Source: Pseudomonas gozinkensis (GTDB taxonomy: Bacteria > Pseudomonadota > Gammaproteobacteria > Pseudomonadales > Pseudomonadaceae). From it: DNA of 64,000 bases. Position numbers and translations under genes: made by a program. The DNA lies in NCBI RefSeq assembly GCF_014863585.1, contig NZ_CP062253.1:62001-126000 (forward strand). The letters run 5' to 3'. Numbering within the stretch: the first letter of the stretch is position 1; each line of letters starts with the position of its first letter. The notes under the pieces are model-generated. The model was given only the letters and a program-made list of their open reading frames with translations, was not told the DNA's origin and ran no database searches. Shown here piece after piece: positions 46,190 through 55,138 of this stretch.

Positions 46190-48218
46190 CCCTTGATGCC
46201 TCCCCGTCAATGAGGCCGGTAACCGGCCGGCCGATGAACGCTTCCACCGCGTCCAGCAACGGACGCCCCGCCCCGGGCGTAAAAAACGTGGCGCGAAATT
46301 CACGGCCGGTTTGTGCGTTGAACACCCAGTCGCGGCTGAAACGCTTGAACGCTTCCTGGGCCAGCACGCCCGACCAGACGTAGGCGTAAACCGAAGCGTC
46401 GTACTGGGTCACCATGTAATCGAAACCATTGGCGAAGCGGTGATCGTCCGGCAGTTGCAGATGACCCAGACTGCGCTGCACAACGGTGCAAACCTCTTCG
46501 ACCGAGCGTCCATCGCCGTGGGTCAGGTGCAGTTCGAAATCGATCATCGCTCCCATCAGCAGCAAGGCCTGTTGCCGGCTGGAATGGGCCTGACTGGCTG
46601 ACAGTGCCGCGTCGACCCGTGTGGCGCTCAAGCGTTCGCCGGTCTGAAAGTGTGCGCCGAGCCACAGTACAAACTCCCGCGACAGACACCATTGCTCGAA
46701 CAGTTGACCGGAAAACTCCGCCGCTTGATGGCCCAGTTGCAGGATCCCGGAGAGGGTGTGATGGGGCGAACGTGTCAGCACGTGCTGGAGGCAATGGCCA
46801 AATTCATGAAACAGCACCCGCAGATCATCGAGTTCGAGCCGGCACGGATGGGTGTCGGTGGGCGGTGTGAAATTGCTGTAAAGCAGGGCAATCGGCAACG
46901 CCGGGCGGCCTTCTGCGTTGATCCGGCGGTTGCGCAGCGTGGAGGTTCCGGGAAAATCCGCAGCGCCATCGCGGTGAAACAGGTCTAGGTAGATGTAGCC
47001 GATGACCTGCTCATGCTCGCTGACTTCCAGCAGGCGTACATCGTCGTGCCAATGCCCGCCACCGGACTGCTCGGCGATGCGGATCCCGAACATCCGTTCG
47101 CAGAACAGACAGAGCCTGCGCAGGGTGCCCTCGAGCGGGAAGTAATCACGCAGGTTTTCCAGTGCACCGGGAAAGTGCTGCTGGCGCCATTGTTCGGTGA
47201 GGAAATCTTCATGCCACGGCTGGACCCGGTCGATCCCGCATTGGAGCGCAAAGGCCGCCAGTTGTTTTGCATCCTGTGCGAGGGCAGGTGCCAGTTGCGC
47301 CGCCTGGCGCTGGAGAAAACCACTGACCCACGCCGTCGTACCGGCGCTGTTTTTTGCCAGACTCAGTTGCGCGGCGTTTTCATGACCGAGCAAACGGGCT
47401 TTCTGCTGACGCAACGCAAGCAGCGCCGTCAGCACCGGGCCGTTATCGAAGCGGCCGGCCAGCGGCCCCTGATCGGAGGCACGGGTCATGTAAGCAACCT
47501 TGCACTCCTCCCGTAAGGCACGGTTTTCGGCGTACTTGAGGATGTGCTGGCAGGTGTTCTGGTCCAGGCGGATCAGCCAGCCGTCATGGCCGGCCTGGTG
47601 TGCGGCGAGTGCCAGGCGATCCTTCATCGCTGGCGACAGGCCTGCAAGCAGTGCGGCATCGTCGATGCGTTTGCTCCAGGTCGCGGCCCAGCGCTCGAGG
47701 TTGTCCAGAAACTTGAACTCCAGCCCGCCGATTTCGCGGTTCAACCGCGCCAGTTCCTGTTGCTGGTCAGTGGGAAGCTCGATGCCCGAGTACTTGAATC
47801 TGCGCAGTATCCGCGCCAGTGCGATGTTGCGCGATTCGTCGAAACTGCCGGCGATCGAACTCTGCGCCAAACGCTGATAGGTCTCGTACAACGGGCGATT
47901 GCGGGCTTTTTCGGAGCGATACTGGTTGATCGCCAGATGCGCCTTGGCGCTTTCCACGAGCCAGGTGGCATCGTCGGACCGGACCATCGACAACGTTTCG
48001 AGAATCGAGCGGATTTCACCGAGGCGGGCATCGGTTTCATCGATGCTCAGCACCAGATCGTCCCAGCCGGGATGCTCGGTCTGACTGGCGATCACCTGGG
48101 CGATGATGCGTCGGTTGTCGGCAATGATGCGGTTGACGGCTGGCAGCAGATGTTCGGCGCGAATCGCCGGCCACGGTGGCAGTGTCCAGTGTTGCAGGAG
48201 GGGATTGGTGTCGGGCAT
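46176..48218 (-). CDS. M3-family oligopeptidase, PrlC paralogue
   Basis: This 680-residue zinc metallopeptidase has the thimet-type HEFGH motif (LFHEFGHCLQHVLT) and the GGGHWHDDVRL and YMVTQYDASVYAYVWS motifs of oligopeptidase A. It is cytoplasmic and should cleave short peptides. It is clearly a paralogue of prlC, 100 bases upstream of it, with shared start (NPLLQHWTLPPWPAIRAEH versus NPLLQSYDLPPFSAIRAEH). ATG 48218 follows AAGGAAG. Cysteine content is unusually high for the family. A specialised substrate is possible. Confidence 0.88.
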   Translation of the reverse strand: MPDTNPLLQHWTLPPWPAIRAEHLLPAVNRIIADNRRIIAQVIASQTEHPGWDDLVLSIDETDARLGEIRSILETLSMVRSDDATWLVESAKAHLAINQYRSEKARNRPLYETYQRLAQSSIAGSFDESRNIALARILRRFKYSGIELPTDQQQELARLNREIGGLEFKFLDNLERWAATWSKRIDDAALLAGLSPAMKDRLALAAHQAGHDGWLIRLDQNTCQHILKYAENRALREECKVAYMTRASDQGPLAGRFDNGPVLTALLALRQQKARLLGHENAAQLSLAKNSAGTTAWVSGFLQRQAAQLAPALAQDAKQLAAFALQCGIDRVQPWHEDFLTEQWRQQHFPGALENLRDYFPLEGTLRRLCLFCERMFGIRIAEQSGGGHWHDDVRLLEVSEHEQVIGYIYLDLFHRDGAADFPGTSTLRNRRINAEGRPALPIALLYSNFTPPTDTHPCRLELDDLRVLFHEFGHCLQHVLTRSPHHTLSGILQLGHQAAEFSGQLFEQWCLSREFVLWLGAHFQTGERLSATRVDAALSASQAHSSRQQALLLMGAMIDFELHLTHGDGRSVEEVCTVVQRSLGHLQLPDDHRFANGFDYMVTQYDASVYAYVWSGVLAQEAFKRFSRDWVFNAQTGREFRATFFTPGAGRPLLDAVEAFIGRPVTGLIDGEASRVTSD

Positions 48219-48290
48219 GGCAGCTTCCTTCGAGGCGTGGCGCAAAGGGCCAGCCTACGAAGCAAGTGCAGGGGACGGGTGTTAAGCCAA

Positions 48291-48325
48291 TACCACCTTC
48301 CACCGACGAATCGGGGAAGGTGGTG
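48291..48325 (-). terminator. Hairpin after yheV, weak terminator
   Basis: ACCACCTTCC (48292-48301) pairs with GGAAGGTGGT (48315-48324) over a 13-base loop, just past the yheV stop. There is no T run, so termination is uncertain. Confidence 0.4.
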
Positions 48326-48330
48326 GAGGA

Positions 48331-48621
48331 TCAGTGTTGCTCGTCGGGCTTTTTCTTCAGCTTCGGATTCGGGAAGAACTGCACCGCCTGAACCTTCTTG
48401 TCCGGTGCCGGCTTGAGCGCGCTGGTATTGACCCGCGTGCCCAGCTCTTTCGGCACCGACAGCCCTTGGGCATTGAGCGTATCGCTGTAGCCGCACGCCA
48501 CGCATTCGCGGTGCGGGACATCGTCCTCGCTCCACATCATCAGTTTGTCCGGCTCGCTGCACGCCGGGCAGACCGCCCCGGCGATAAAGCGTTTTTTGGT
48601 CTTCACAGGTGCCTCACTCAT
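48331..48621 (-). CDS. YheV-family zinc-ribbon protein
   Basis: The 96-residue protein has two CxxC pairs, CPACSEPDK and CVACGYSDT, typical of a zinc ribbon, then a Lys-rich tail. Its role is unknown. Its start overlaps the prlC stop by 4 bases, so it is co-translated. The prlC-yheV pairing is conserved in gammaproteobacteria. Confidence 0.9.
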   Translation of the reverse strand: MSEAPVKTKKRFIAGAVCPACSEPDKLMMWSEDDVPHRECVACGYSDTLNAQGLSVPKELGTRVNTSALKPAPDKKVQAVQFFPNPKLKKKPDEQH

Positions 48622-50669
48622 GCTGCCGCGTCCTCACTCAGGCCGCTGTGGCGCAAGAGTGCGTCAATCGACGGCTCACGGCCACGGAAGTCGACGAACA
48701 GCACCATCGGCTCCTGCGAACCACCGCGGGCCAGGATCGCTTCGCGGAAGGCGCGACCGGTGTCGGCATTGAGCACGCCGTCTTCTTCGAACTTCGAGAA
48801 GGCATCTGCCGAGAGCACTTCTGCCCACTTGTAGCTGTAGTAACCCGCTGCGTAACCGCCGGCGAAGATGTGCGCGAAGCTGTTCGGGAAGCGGTTGTAG
48901 GCCGGCGGACGCATCACCGAGACTTCGTTGCGCACGCCTTCAAGCACTTGCGCGACGCTGCGACCGTCACCGTGGGTGGCGTGCAGTTCGAAGTCGAACA
49001 GCGAGAATTCCAGCTGACGCACCATCATCAGGCCGGACTGGAAGTTCTTCGCCGCGAGCATTTTTTCCAGCAGATCCTGCGGCAGCGGCTCGCCGGTTTC
49101 GTAGTGGCCGGAAATCAGTGCGAGGCCTTCCGGCTCCCAGCACCAGTTTTCCATGAACTGGCTCGGCAACTCGACCGCGTCCCACGCCACGCCATTGATG
49201 CCCGATACGCCGGCATGCTCGACGCGGGTCAGCAGGTGATGCAGGCCGTGGCCGAATTCGTGGAACAGGGTGGTGACTTCATCGTGGGTCAGCAACGCAG
49301 GCTTGCCGCTGTCGGCCGGGGTGAAGTTGCACACAAGGTTGGCCACCGGGCTTTGCAGCACGCCGTCGACGGTGCGGCGACGGTCCCGGGCGCCGTCCAT
49401 CCAGGCACCGCCACGTTTGTTGGCGCGCGCGTAGAGGTCGAAGAAGAAGCGGCCGACGTGCTGACCATTTTCTTTGATTTCGAACAGGCGCACGTCCGGA
49501 TGCCAGGTGTCGAAGCCTTTCAGTTCGGCGATTTCGATGCCGTACAGACGCTGAACGATGGCGAACAGGCCGCCCAGCACCTTGTCGATCGGGAAGTAGG
49601 CGCGCAGGGTTTCCTGGGCGACGCTGTAGCGTTGTTCACGGAGTTTTTCACCGTAGAAACCGCTGTCCCAGCTTTGCAGATCGGCGCAACCCTGCTCGGC
49701 GGCGTAAGCCTTGAGCTGTTGCAGGTCCTGAGCGGCGAACGGTTTGCTGCGCTTGGCCAGGTCGCGCAGGAAGCTCAGCACCTGATCGCTGGACTCGGCC
49801 ATTTTGGTCGCCAGGCTCAGCTCTGAGAAGCTGGAGAAACCAAGCAGTTTGGCCAGCTCCTGACGCAGGTCGAGGATTTCGCCCATCACCGGGCCGTTGT
49901 CGTTCTGGCCGGCATTCGGGCCTTGATCCGACGCACGGGTGCAGTAGGCGGCGTAGACTTCTTCACGCAGCGCACGGTCCTGGGCGTAAGTCATCACCGC
50001 GTAATAGCTCGGGAATTCCAGGGTAATCAGCCAGCCGTCGAGGCCTTTGGCCTGTGCGGCAGCAGCCATTTGCGCCTTGGCCGAATCGGTCAGACCGGCG
50101 AGGGCGGCTTCGTCGGTCAGGTGCTTGGTCCAGGCCTGAGTGGCGTCGAGCAACTGATTGGAGAAGCGGCTGCCCAGCTCGGACAGCTTGCTCTGCACTT
50201 CGGCGTAGCGCTTCTGTTCGGCTTCCGGCAGGTCGATGCCCGACAGGCGGAAGTCGCGCAGGGCGTGTTCCAGAATGGTTTTCTGCGCCACGTCGAAACC
50301 GCCGGCCTCGGGGCTGTTGGCCAGGGCTTCATAGGCCTGGAACAGTTCGCGGTTCTGGCCCATTTCGGTGGAGTAGGCGCTCAATGCCGGCAGGCACGAC
50401 TCGTAGGCTTCACGCAGTTCGGCGCTGTTGCACACGGCATTGAGGTGGCTGACCGGACTCCAGGCAGCGCCCAGGCGATCATTGAGTTCGTCCATCGCCA
50501 GCACCAGCCCGGCCCACGTCGGGTTCTGGCCTTGGGTCTTGAGGATTTCGGCGATGGCGGCGCGGTTGTCGGCCAGGATGGTTTCGATGGCCGGCTGCAC
50601 GTGTTCGGCACGGATCGCGGAGAACGGCGGCAGGTCGTAGGACTGCAGAAGAGGGTTGTTCACGCTCAC
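48618..50669 (-). CDS. prlC: Oligopeptidase A (PrlC)
   Basis: PrlC is a cytoplasmic M3 zinc metallopeptidase that degrades signal peptides and short peptides. The 683 residues contain TLFHEFGHGLHHLLTR with the two His and Glu zinc ligands. A GTG at 50669 (AAGGTG 6 bases upstream) is preferred to an ATG at 50696. It faces the gamma-carbonic anhydrase gene. yheV and the paralogous M3 gene follow on the same strand. Confidence 0.93.
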   Translation of the reverse strand: MSVNNPLLQSYDLPPFSAIRAEHVQPAIETILADNRAAIAEILKTQGQNPTWAGLVLAMDELNDRLGAAWSPVSHLNAVCNSAELREAYESCLPALSAYSTEMGQNRELFQAYEALANSPEAGGFDVAQKTILEHALRDFRLSGIDLPEAEQKRYAEVQSKLSELGSRFSNQLLDATQAWTKHLTDEAALAGLTDSAKAQMAAAAQAKGLDGWLITLEFPSYYAVMTYAQDRALREEVYAAYCTRASDQGPNAGQNDNGPVMGEILDLRQELAKLLGFSSFSELSLATKMAESSDQVLSFLRDLAKRSKPFAAQDLQQLKAYAAEQGCADLQSWDSGFYGEKLREQRYSVAQETLRAYFPIDKVLGGLFAIVQRLYGIEIAELKGFDTWHPDVRLFEIKENGQHVGRFFFDLYARANKRGGAWMDGARDRRRTVDGVLQSPVANLVCNFTPADSGKPALLTHDEVTTLFHEFGHGLHHLLTRVEHAGVSGINGVAWDAVELPSQFMENWCWEPEGLALISGHYETGEPLPQDLLEKMLAAKNFQSGLMMVRQLEFSLFDFELHATHGDGRSVAQVLEGVRNEVSVMRPPAYNRFPNSFAHIFAGGYAAGYYSYKWAEVLSADAFSKFEEDGVLNADTGRAFREAILARGGSQEPMVLFVDFRGREPSIDALLRHSGLSEDAAA

Positions 50670-50758
50670 GGTTGGCACCTTGGCTGGAAGAAACATGCGC
50701 CCATCTTAATTACAATCGACACCCACCGCAGCTATCGGCGACAGAGAGAGAACTAATC

Positions 50759-51304
50759 GTGTCCCTTCGCAAGTACCAGAATCACACCCCACGCTTGAGC
50801 CAAGGCGCTTTTGTCGACGGCTCGGCGGTGGTGATCGGCGACGTCGAAATCGGCGAAGACAGCTCCGTGTGGCCGCTGACCGTGATCCGCGGCGACATGC
50901 ACCGCATCCGTATCGGCGCACGCACCAGCGTGCAGGACGGCTGCGTGTTGCACATTACCCACGCCGGCCCGTTCAACCCGGACGGCTTCCCGCTGCTGAT
51001 CGGTGACGACGTGACCATCGCCCACAAGGTCATGCTGCATGGCTGCACCGTCGGCAGCCGCGTGTTGATCGGCATGGGAAGCATCGTCATGGACGGCGCG
51101 GTGGTCGAGGACGACGTGATCATCGGTGCCGGCAGCCTGGTGCCACCGGGCAAGCGCCTGGAAAGCGGTTTCCTGTACGTGGGCAGCCCGGTGAAACAGG
51201 TTCGTCCGCTGACCGACAAGGAAAATGCCTTTTTCACCTACAGCGCGGCGAACTACGTGAAGCTCAAGGACCTGCATCTGGCCGAAGGCTACGACCAGCT
51301 CTGA
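50759..51304 (+). CDS. Gamma-carbonic anhydrase-like protein, YrdA family
   Basis: This 181-residue left-handed beta-helix protein has hexapeptide repeats such as VIGDVEIGEDSSVWPLTVI and zinc-ligand His in HITHAG and the MLHGCTVG motif. Its catalytic activity as carbonic anhydrase is unproven. It starts at a GTG at 50759 preceded by GAGAGAG. It matches PA0066 and lies 28 bases before the HAD gene. Confidence 0.9.
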   Translation: MSLRKYQNHTPRLSQGAFVDGSAVVIGDVEIGEDSSVWPLTVIRGDMHRIRIGARTSVQDGCVLHITHAGPFNPDGFPLLIGDDVTIAHKVMLHGCTVGSRVLIGMGSIVMDGAVVEDDVIIGAGSLVPPGKRLESGFLYVGSPVKQVRPLTDKENAFFTYSAANYVKLKDLHLAEGYDQL

Positions 51305-51332
51305 CTTTTCTCTCTATTGCCCGGGATTTTTC

Positions 51333-51983
51333 ATGCATTACCAGACCGTACTGTTCGACCTCGATGGCACTCTCACCGACCCGCGTGAGGGCATCACCCG
51401 TTCCATCCAGTTCGCCTTGAGCAAACTCGGCATCGACGAGCCGGACCTGACCAGGCTGGAACACTTCATCGGCCCGCCGCTGTTGCAGGCGTTCATGCAG
51501 TTTTATGGTTTCGACGAAGCCAAGGCGTGGGAGGCGGTGAACTTCTATCGCGAGCGCTTCAAAGTCACCGGTCTGTACGAGAATCGGGTGTTCGACGGCG
51601 TCACGCCGTTGCTGGAAACCCTGAGCGGCCAGGGTCGTCAGCTGTATATCGCGACGTCGAAGCCGTGGGTGTTCGCCCGGGAAATCGCCCGGCACTTTGA
51701 TTTTGCCAAACACTTCAAGGTGATCTACGGCAGCGAACTGGACGGCACCCGCACCAACAAGGTCGAGCTGATTGCCCACCTGATGGCCGAGGAAGGGCTG
51801 GATCCGGCCAATACGCTGATGATCGGTGACCGTAAGCACGACCTGATCGGTGCTCGCAGCAATGGGCTGGACGCGGCGGCGGTGGGTTATGGTTTTGGCA
51901 GCCATGAAGAGCTGAGCGCGGAAGCGCCGGCGTATCACTTCGAGACGCTGGCGGAGCTGCATCAGGCGTTTTTGCAGCGCTGA
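51333..51983 (+). CDS. HAD-superfamily phosphatase, Gph-like
   Basis: This 216-residue protein has the HAD motif DLDGTLTDP with nucleophile Asp9, the second motif ATSKP with Ser/Thr, the Lys of TNKVELIAHL, and the acidic GDRKHDLIGA. A helical cap lies at about 15-80. It resembles phosphoglycolate phosphatase and 5'-nucleotidase clades, but the substrate is not settled. It follows the gamma-carbonic anhydrase gene (28 bases). Confidence 0.88.
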   Translation: MHYQTVLFDLDGTLTDPREGITRSIQFALSKLGIDEPDLTRLEHFIGPPLLQAFMQFYGFDEAKAWEAVNFYRERFKVTGLYENRVFDGVTPLLETLSGQGRQLYIATSKPWVFAREIARHFDFAKHFKVIYGSELDGTRTNKVELIAHLMAEEGLDPANTLMIGDRKHDLIGARSNGLDAAAVGYGFGSHEELSAEAPAYHFETLAELHQAFLQR

Positions 51984-51993
51984 TGAGTCAGCC

Positions 51994-52074
51994 ATCGCGA
52001 GCAGGCTCGATCCCGCAGTGACCGCGTTTCAGTAGTAGAACTCGGTTTCCTGTAGGAGCGAGCTTGCTCGCAAT
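51994..52074. repeat. REP pair 5, diverged
   Basis: Arms at 51994-52014 (GCGAGCAGGCTCGATCCC) and 52052-52074 (GGAGCGAGCTTGCTCGCAAT) are inverted but imperfect copies. It lies between the convergent HAD and aminopeptidase genes. Confidence 0.8.
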
Positions 52075-52097
52075 GGGGACAAAAAGCCGCTCCAGGT

Positions 52098-53174
52098 TTA
52101 AGAGCCTGCCAGCACTCTCAGAGCCGACTTACGCTCAACGACTGGCAAGCCACCCAACTTCTCGACCTCTGCGTAAAACCTGACCCAATCCCCACCGACC
52201 TGCCTGAACAATGCCGCAAACGCCGGCACCCACTGGTCATACAGCCCGAACGGCAACAGTCGCGCGTTGTTCAACGGTGCATTGACCCAGGCGTCATAGC
52301 GTTTGTCTCCGGCCCACTGGCCATCGCGCATCGTTCGGTAGTCGTGTCGAAACCGTTCGAATTCCGCTGCCTTGCCCTCGCGCATCTGCGTCGCCGCCAA
52401 TGGCTGTGCATAGAGTTTTTCAAGCCGCGAGCGTGTGTCGAGGATCAACTGAATGAATTGATCGCGCTGCTTGAGCTTCGAGTCGTTTTCCGGGGGCAGG
52501 CCACGAAACGCTCGCCACTGCCGCGTACCTTCCTGCTCGACAAAGGTCGCGAAGGACTCGTTGAACTCGGTGTCGTCCTTCACATAGAAACGCTGGTGGG
52601 CCAGTTCGTGGAAGATCAGCGTCGCCAGACGCTCGTCGCCCCAGCCCATCATCGAATTGAGGATCGGATCGTTGAACCAGCCCAGGGTCGAGTAGGCCTC
52701 GACGCCGCCGATCGACACGTCCATGCCTTGCAGGCGCTGAATCGCTGCCTCGCCCCGCGCCGCGCTCTGGCTGTAATAGCCGCGATAGGCCACGCAACCG
52801 GCAATCGGGAAGCAATGGTTCTGCGGGCTCAGGGAAAACTCTTGGGTGGCGAACACATTCCACACGACAAACGGCCGACCGATGTCGGCATAGAGGCGAT
52901 AGCTTTGGTTGTCCGGCAGGTGCAGGTGTTCGCTGGCGAAGGCCCGGGCTTTCTGGGATTGGGCGAGATGAGTGCGCAGTTTGGGGTCGCGAGCCGGGTC
53001 GGCGATCACCTTGGCCACCGGCTCCCGCGCCCGCAAAAGCTGCAGCTGACCGCTGGCCAGCTGGCTGTAATAGCTCAGGCTTGAGCAACCGTTGAGCAAC
53101 AAAATCATCACACCCGGAAACAAAATCCGCAAAACGCGATCAAGTAACCCATGGCTTGGAAGCGGCCTGATCAA
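52098..53174 (-). CDS. Predicted aminopeptidase lipoprotein (Aminopep family)
   Basis: This 358-residue protein has a hydrophobic N-terminus with lipobox LLNGC and a zinc-peptidase motif HELAHQRFYV, then Glu ligands in FNESFATFVEQEG. It is classed as a putative aminopeptidase (PF10023) and is probably in the outer membrane. The best start is a TTG at 53174 with a G-rich upstream stretch; a TTG at 53132 gives a shorter signal. It matches PA0063 and is divergent from two lipoprotein genes. Confidence 0.82.
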   Translation of the reverse strand: MIRPLPSHGLLDRVLRILFPGVMILLLNGCSSLSYYSQLASGQLQLLRAREPVAKVIADPARDPKLRTHLAQSQKARAFASEHLHLPDNQSYRLYADIGRPFVVWNVFATQEFSLSPQNHCFPIAGCVAYRGYYSQSAARGEAAIQRLQGMDVSIGGVEAYSTLGWFNDPILNSMMGWGDERLATLIFHELAHQRFYVKDDTEFNESFATFVEQEGTRQWRAFRGLPPENDSKLKQRDQFIQLILDTRSRLEKLYAQPLAATQMREGKAAEFERFRHDYRTMRDGQWAGDKRYDAWVNAPLNNARLLPFGLYDQWVPAFAALFRQVGGDWVRFYAEVEKLGGLPVVERKSALRVLAGS

Positions 53175-53232
53175 AATAAGAAATCCCCCCGGAAAGTCTG
53201 CCCAAGACTATCCCGCCCATTGGAGCTCCGCT

Positions 53233-53655
53233 ATGCGCATGTTGATACTGACAGGAGGCGTGCTGACGCTGGCCGGTTGTGCCGGATTCGGAATGCCGAC
53301 CCCTGACCCCTCGCAAGCCTGGATCGATCTGGATGCCCGGCAACAGGACACGGCGTTGCAGGCGCTGGAAGTCGACAACAAGGCTGCCGTCGATCATCGT
53401 TACTTCGAAGTGCAGCCCGGCAGCCATGAGCTGACGGTGCGTTATCAATTCCCGGTCGAGGCGACGAACATCGGCCCGGACGCCGAGCCGCTCTGGCGCG
53501 ATTGTCAGTTGAACGTCAAATTCAAGGATTTCAACGCCGGGCAGCGCTATGAGTTGCAGGCGGGAAGCATCGGCTTCCGCCCGTGGGCCAAGCTCTACGA
53601 CCAACAGCGCAAAGTGGTGGGTCAGGGTACGCCGGCGGGCTGCCAGCGAACCTGA
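53233..53655 (+). CDS. Lipoprotein, PA0062-like
   Basis: The 140-residue lipoprotein starts MRMLILTGGVLTLAGC with lipobox LAGC. The domain has WIDLDARQQDTALQALEVD, SHELTVRYQFPVE and RDCQLNVKFKDFNAGQRYEL. GGAG precedes the ATG at 53233. The next gene is clearly its paralogue (shared SHEL-VR-F and FxAGQRY). The function is unknown. Confidence 0.85.
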   Translation: MRMLILTGGVLTLAGCAGFGMPTPDPSQAWIDLDARQQDTALQALEVDNKAAVDHRYFEVQPGSHELTVRYQFPVEATNIGPDAEPLWRDCQLNVKFKDFNAGQRYELQAGSIGFRPWAKLYDQQRKVVGQGTPAGCQRT

Positions 53656-53668
53656 TCGGCGTTATGCT

Positions 53669-53692
53669 GGATGTCCGAACTCACGGACATCC
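53669..53692 (+). promoter_or_regulatory. Hairpin next to start codon of second lipoprotein
   Basis: GGATGTCCG (53669-53677) and CGGACATCC (53684-53692) form a perfect 9-bp stem with loop AACTCA. It ends 3 bases before the ATG at 53696 and would cover any Shine-Dalgarno, so translation may be structure controlled or coupled. Confidence 0.65.
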
Positions 53693-53695
53693 ATC

Positions 53696-54115
53696 ATGCG
53701 CACGTTGATGTTGTTGCTGGCCGCAGGCGTACTCGCCGGTTGCCAGACACCGTTGCCCCCCGTCGACCCGAACATGGCCTGGGTCGAATTCTCCACGCCC
53801 ACCCCCGGCGGGAAACTGCTGATGGCCGAGCGTCTCGACAACAAGCGGCTGACTGACGGACGTTTCTTTCAGGTCACCCCCGGCAGCCACGAGCTGCGGG
53901 TGCGCTTCGACTTTGAAGTGTTCGGCGGAGGCGGCAGCCTGTTGACCGGCCCTGTTGAGCGGTTGTGTTATCTGACCATCCGCTACGATCATTTCGAGGC
54001 GGGACAGCGTTACTTGCTCGAAGGCCGGTCGCTGGCGTTCACCCCGAGTGCCCGCCTGTACAACGACAAGCGGGAAATCGTCGCCGAGGACCGCGAAGTC
54101 AACTGCATCATCTGA
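53696..54115 (+). CDS. Lipoprotein, PA0061-like paralogue
   Basis: The 139-residue lipoprotein starts MRTLMLLLAAGVLAGC. It shares SHELRVRFDFEV and HFEAGQRYLLEGRSLAF with its upstream neighbour, indicating tandem duplication. It contains a Gly-rich EVFGGGGSLL insert. No recognisable Shine-Dalgarno is free, since a hairpin covers the region. It probably shares a transcript with the gene 40 bases before. Confidence 0.83.
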   Translation: MRTLMLLLAAGVLAGCQTPLPPVDPNMAWVEFSTPTPGGKLLMAERLDNKRLTDGRFFQVTPGSHELRVRFDFEVFGGGGSLLTGPVERLCYLTIRYDHFEAGQRYLLEGRSLAFTPSARLYNDKREIVAEDREVNCII

Positions 54116-54121
54116 GGCGTA

Positions 54122-54361
54122 TCAGCGGTCGTTCTTCTGATAGATGATGGCTTTGGTGCCGTTGTCGCAGGTGCCGACGATCATGGCGACGTCGTGTTTT
54201 TCCGCTTCCTCTTTGGAGACTATCTCCAGGGTGTAGGAGGGCACGGCGTTCGCCTGAATCTTGATTTCGATCTCTTGCTTGAGTTCTTCGCAGTCTTTGG
54301 GCGCTGCGAAGGCCGACGTTGCCAGCACGCCACAGATAACCGCCAAGGCAAAACGTTTCAT
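54122..54361 (-). CDS. DUF1161 small periplasmic protein, copy 1
   Basis: The 79-residue precursor has a signal peptide (MKRFALAVICGVLATSAFA) and a mature domain with the conserved C-EELKQEIEIKIQA and GTCDNGTKAIIYQKND segments. Two Cys residues probably pair by DsbA. A second copy lies at 56308-56532. ATG 54361 follows GGAGC. The function is unknown. Confidence 0.85.
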   Translation of the reverse strand: MKRFALAVICGVLATSAFAAPKDCEELKQEIEIKIQANAVPSYTLEIVSKEEAEKHDVAMIVGTCDNGTKAIIYQKNDR

Positions 54362-54463
54362 GGTTGAAGCTCCATCGAAGCAGCGCGCACGAAGATGCGC
54401 GAAAGCTGCTGTCATTTATTCGACCACATTTTTGCCTGGCGGGTTCTGATTCGGCTCAATCCG

Positions 54464-54895
54464 TCAGCCAACCAGCGACGCGTCGAGAGTGATCTTCGCA
54501 TTCAGCACCTTGGACACCGGGCAACCTTCCTTGGCCTTGTTGCTCAGTTCTTCGAACTGCGCGTGGGTCGCTCCGGGAATTTTCGCCTTGAGGATCAGCT
54601 TGACTGCGGTGATCGCAAAGCCGCCATCCACCTGATCCAGCGTGACTTCGGCCTGAGTGTCGATGCTGTCGGCCTTGAGCCCGGCGTCACCGAGAATCAT
54701 CGAGAACGCCATGGAGAAACAGCCCGCATGGGCGGCGCCGATCAGTTCTTCCGGATTGGTGCCCTTGCCGCCCTCGAAGCGGGCCTTGAAGCCGTAGGGC
54801 GCTTCCCGCAGGACGCCGGTTTCGGTGGAAATCGAGCCGATGCCGGTTTTCAGGTCACCTTCCCAGTGCGCGGATGCCTTCTTCACGATAGCCAT
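54464..54895 (-). CDS. osmC: OsmC-type organic hydroperoxide reductase
   Basis: The 143-residue enzyme reduces organic hydroperoxides with two cysteines, Cys in HAGCFSMA and in EGCPVSKVLNA. Size and motifs fit OsmC rather than Ohr. ATG 54895 follows GGAGGC. It should be stress induced, but no promoter was identified. It matches PA0059. Confidence 0.92.
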   Translation of the reverse strand: MAIVKKASAHWEGDLKTGIGSISTETGVLREAPYGFKARFEGGKGTNPEELIGAAHAGCFSMAFSMILGDAGLKADSIDTQAEVTLDQVDGGFAITAVKLILKAKIPGATHAQFEELSNKAKEGCPVSKVLNAKITLDASLVG

Positions 54896-55138
54896 GTGTG
54901 CCTCCTTCAATTCGGGCGCGAAATGCCGCGCCGTCGTGGTTTTTGCCTGCAAGGCTTCTGAGGATAGACGCCGGAACAAAGTTCAGCCCAAGTGAATCGT
55001 TGACTTTTTTAGTAGGAAATTTCGGATCGGCTATTGAAACTCGGGTATATGCCCTTATTGCAAAGAACACGCTTATGAATTGGGCAGGTTTGCGTTCGCC
55101 AAGAACAAACCTGCGCCCTCAATCGGAGATGCAGGTTT
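54896..55138. other. Divergent osmC-LLM region with repeated GCAGGTTT
   Basis: About 240 bases. GCAGGTTTG (55084-55092) is inverted as CAAACCTGC (55106-55114), then GCAGGTTT recurs at 55131-55138 immediately before the ATG at 55139. The middle element can pair with either flank, giving mutually exclusive hairpins around GGAG (55125-55128). AT-rich sequences at 54995-55070 may be promoters. Confidence 0.55.
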
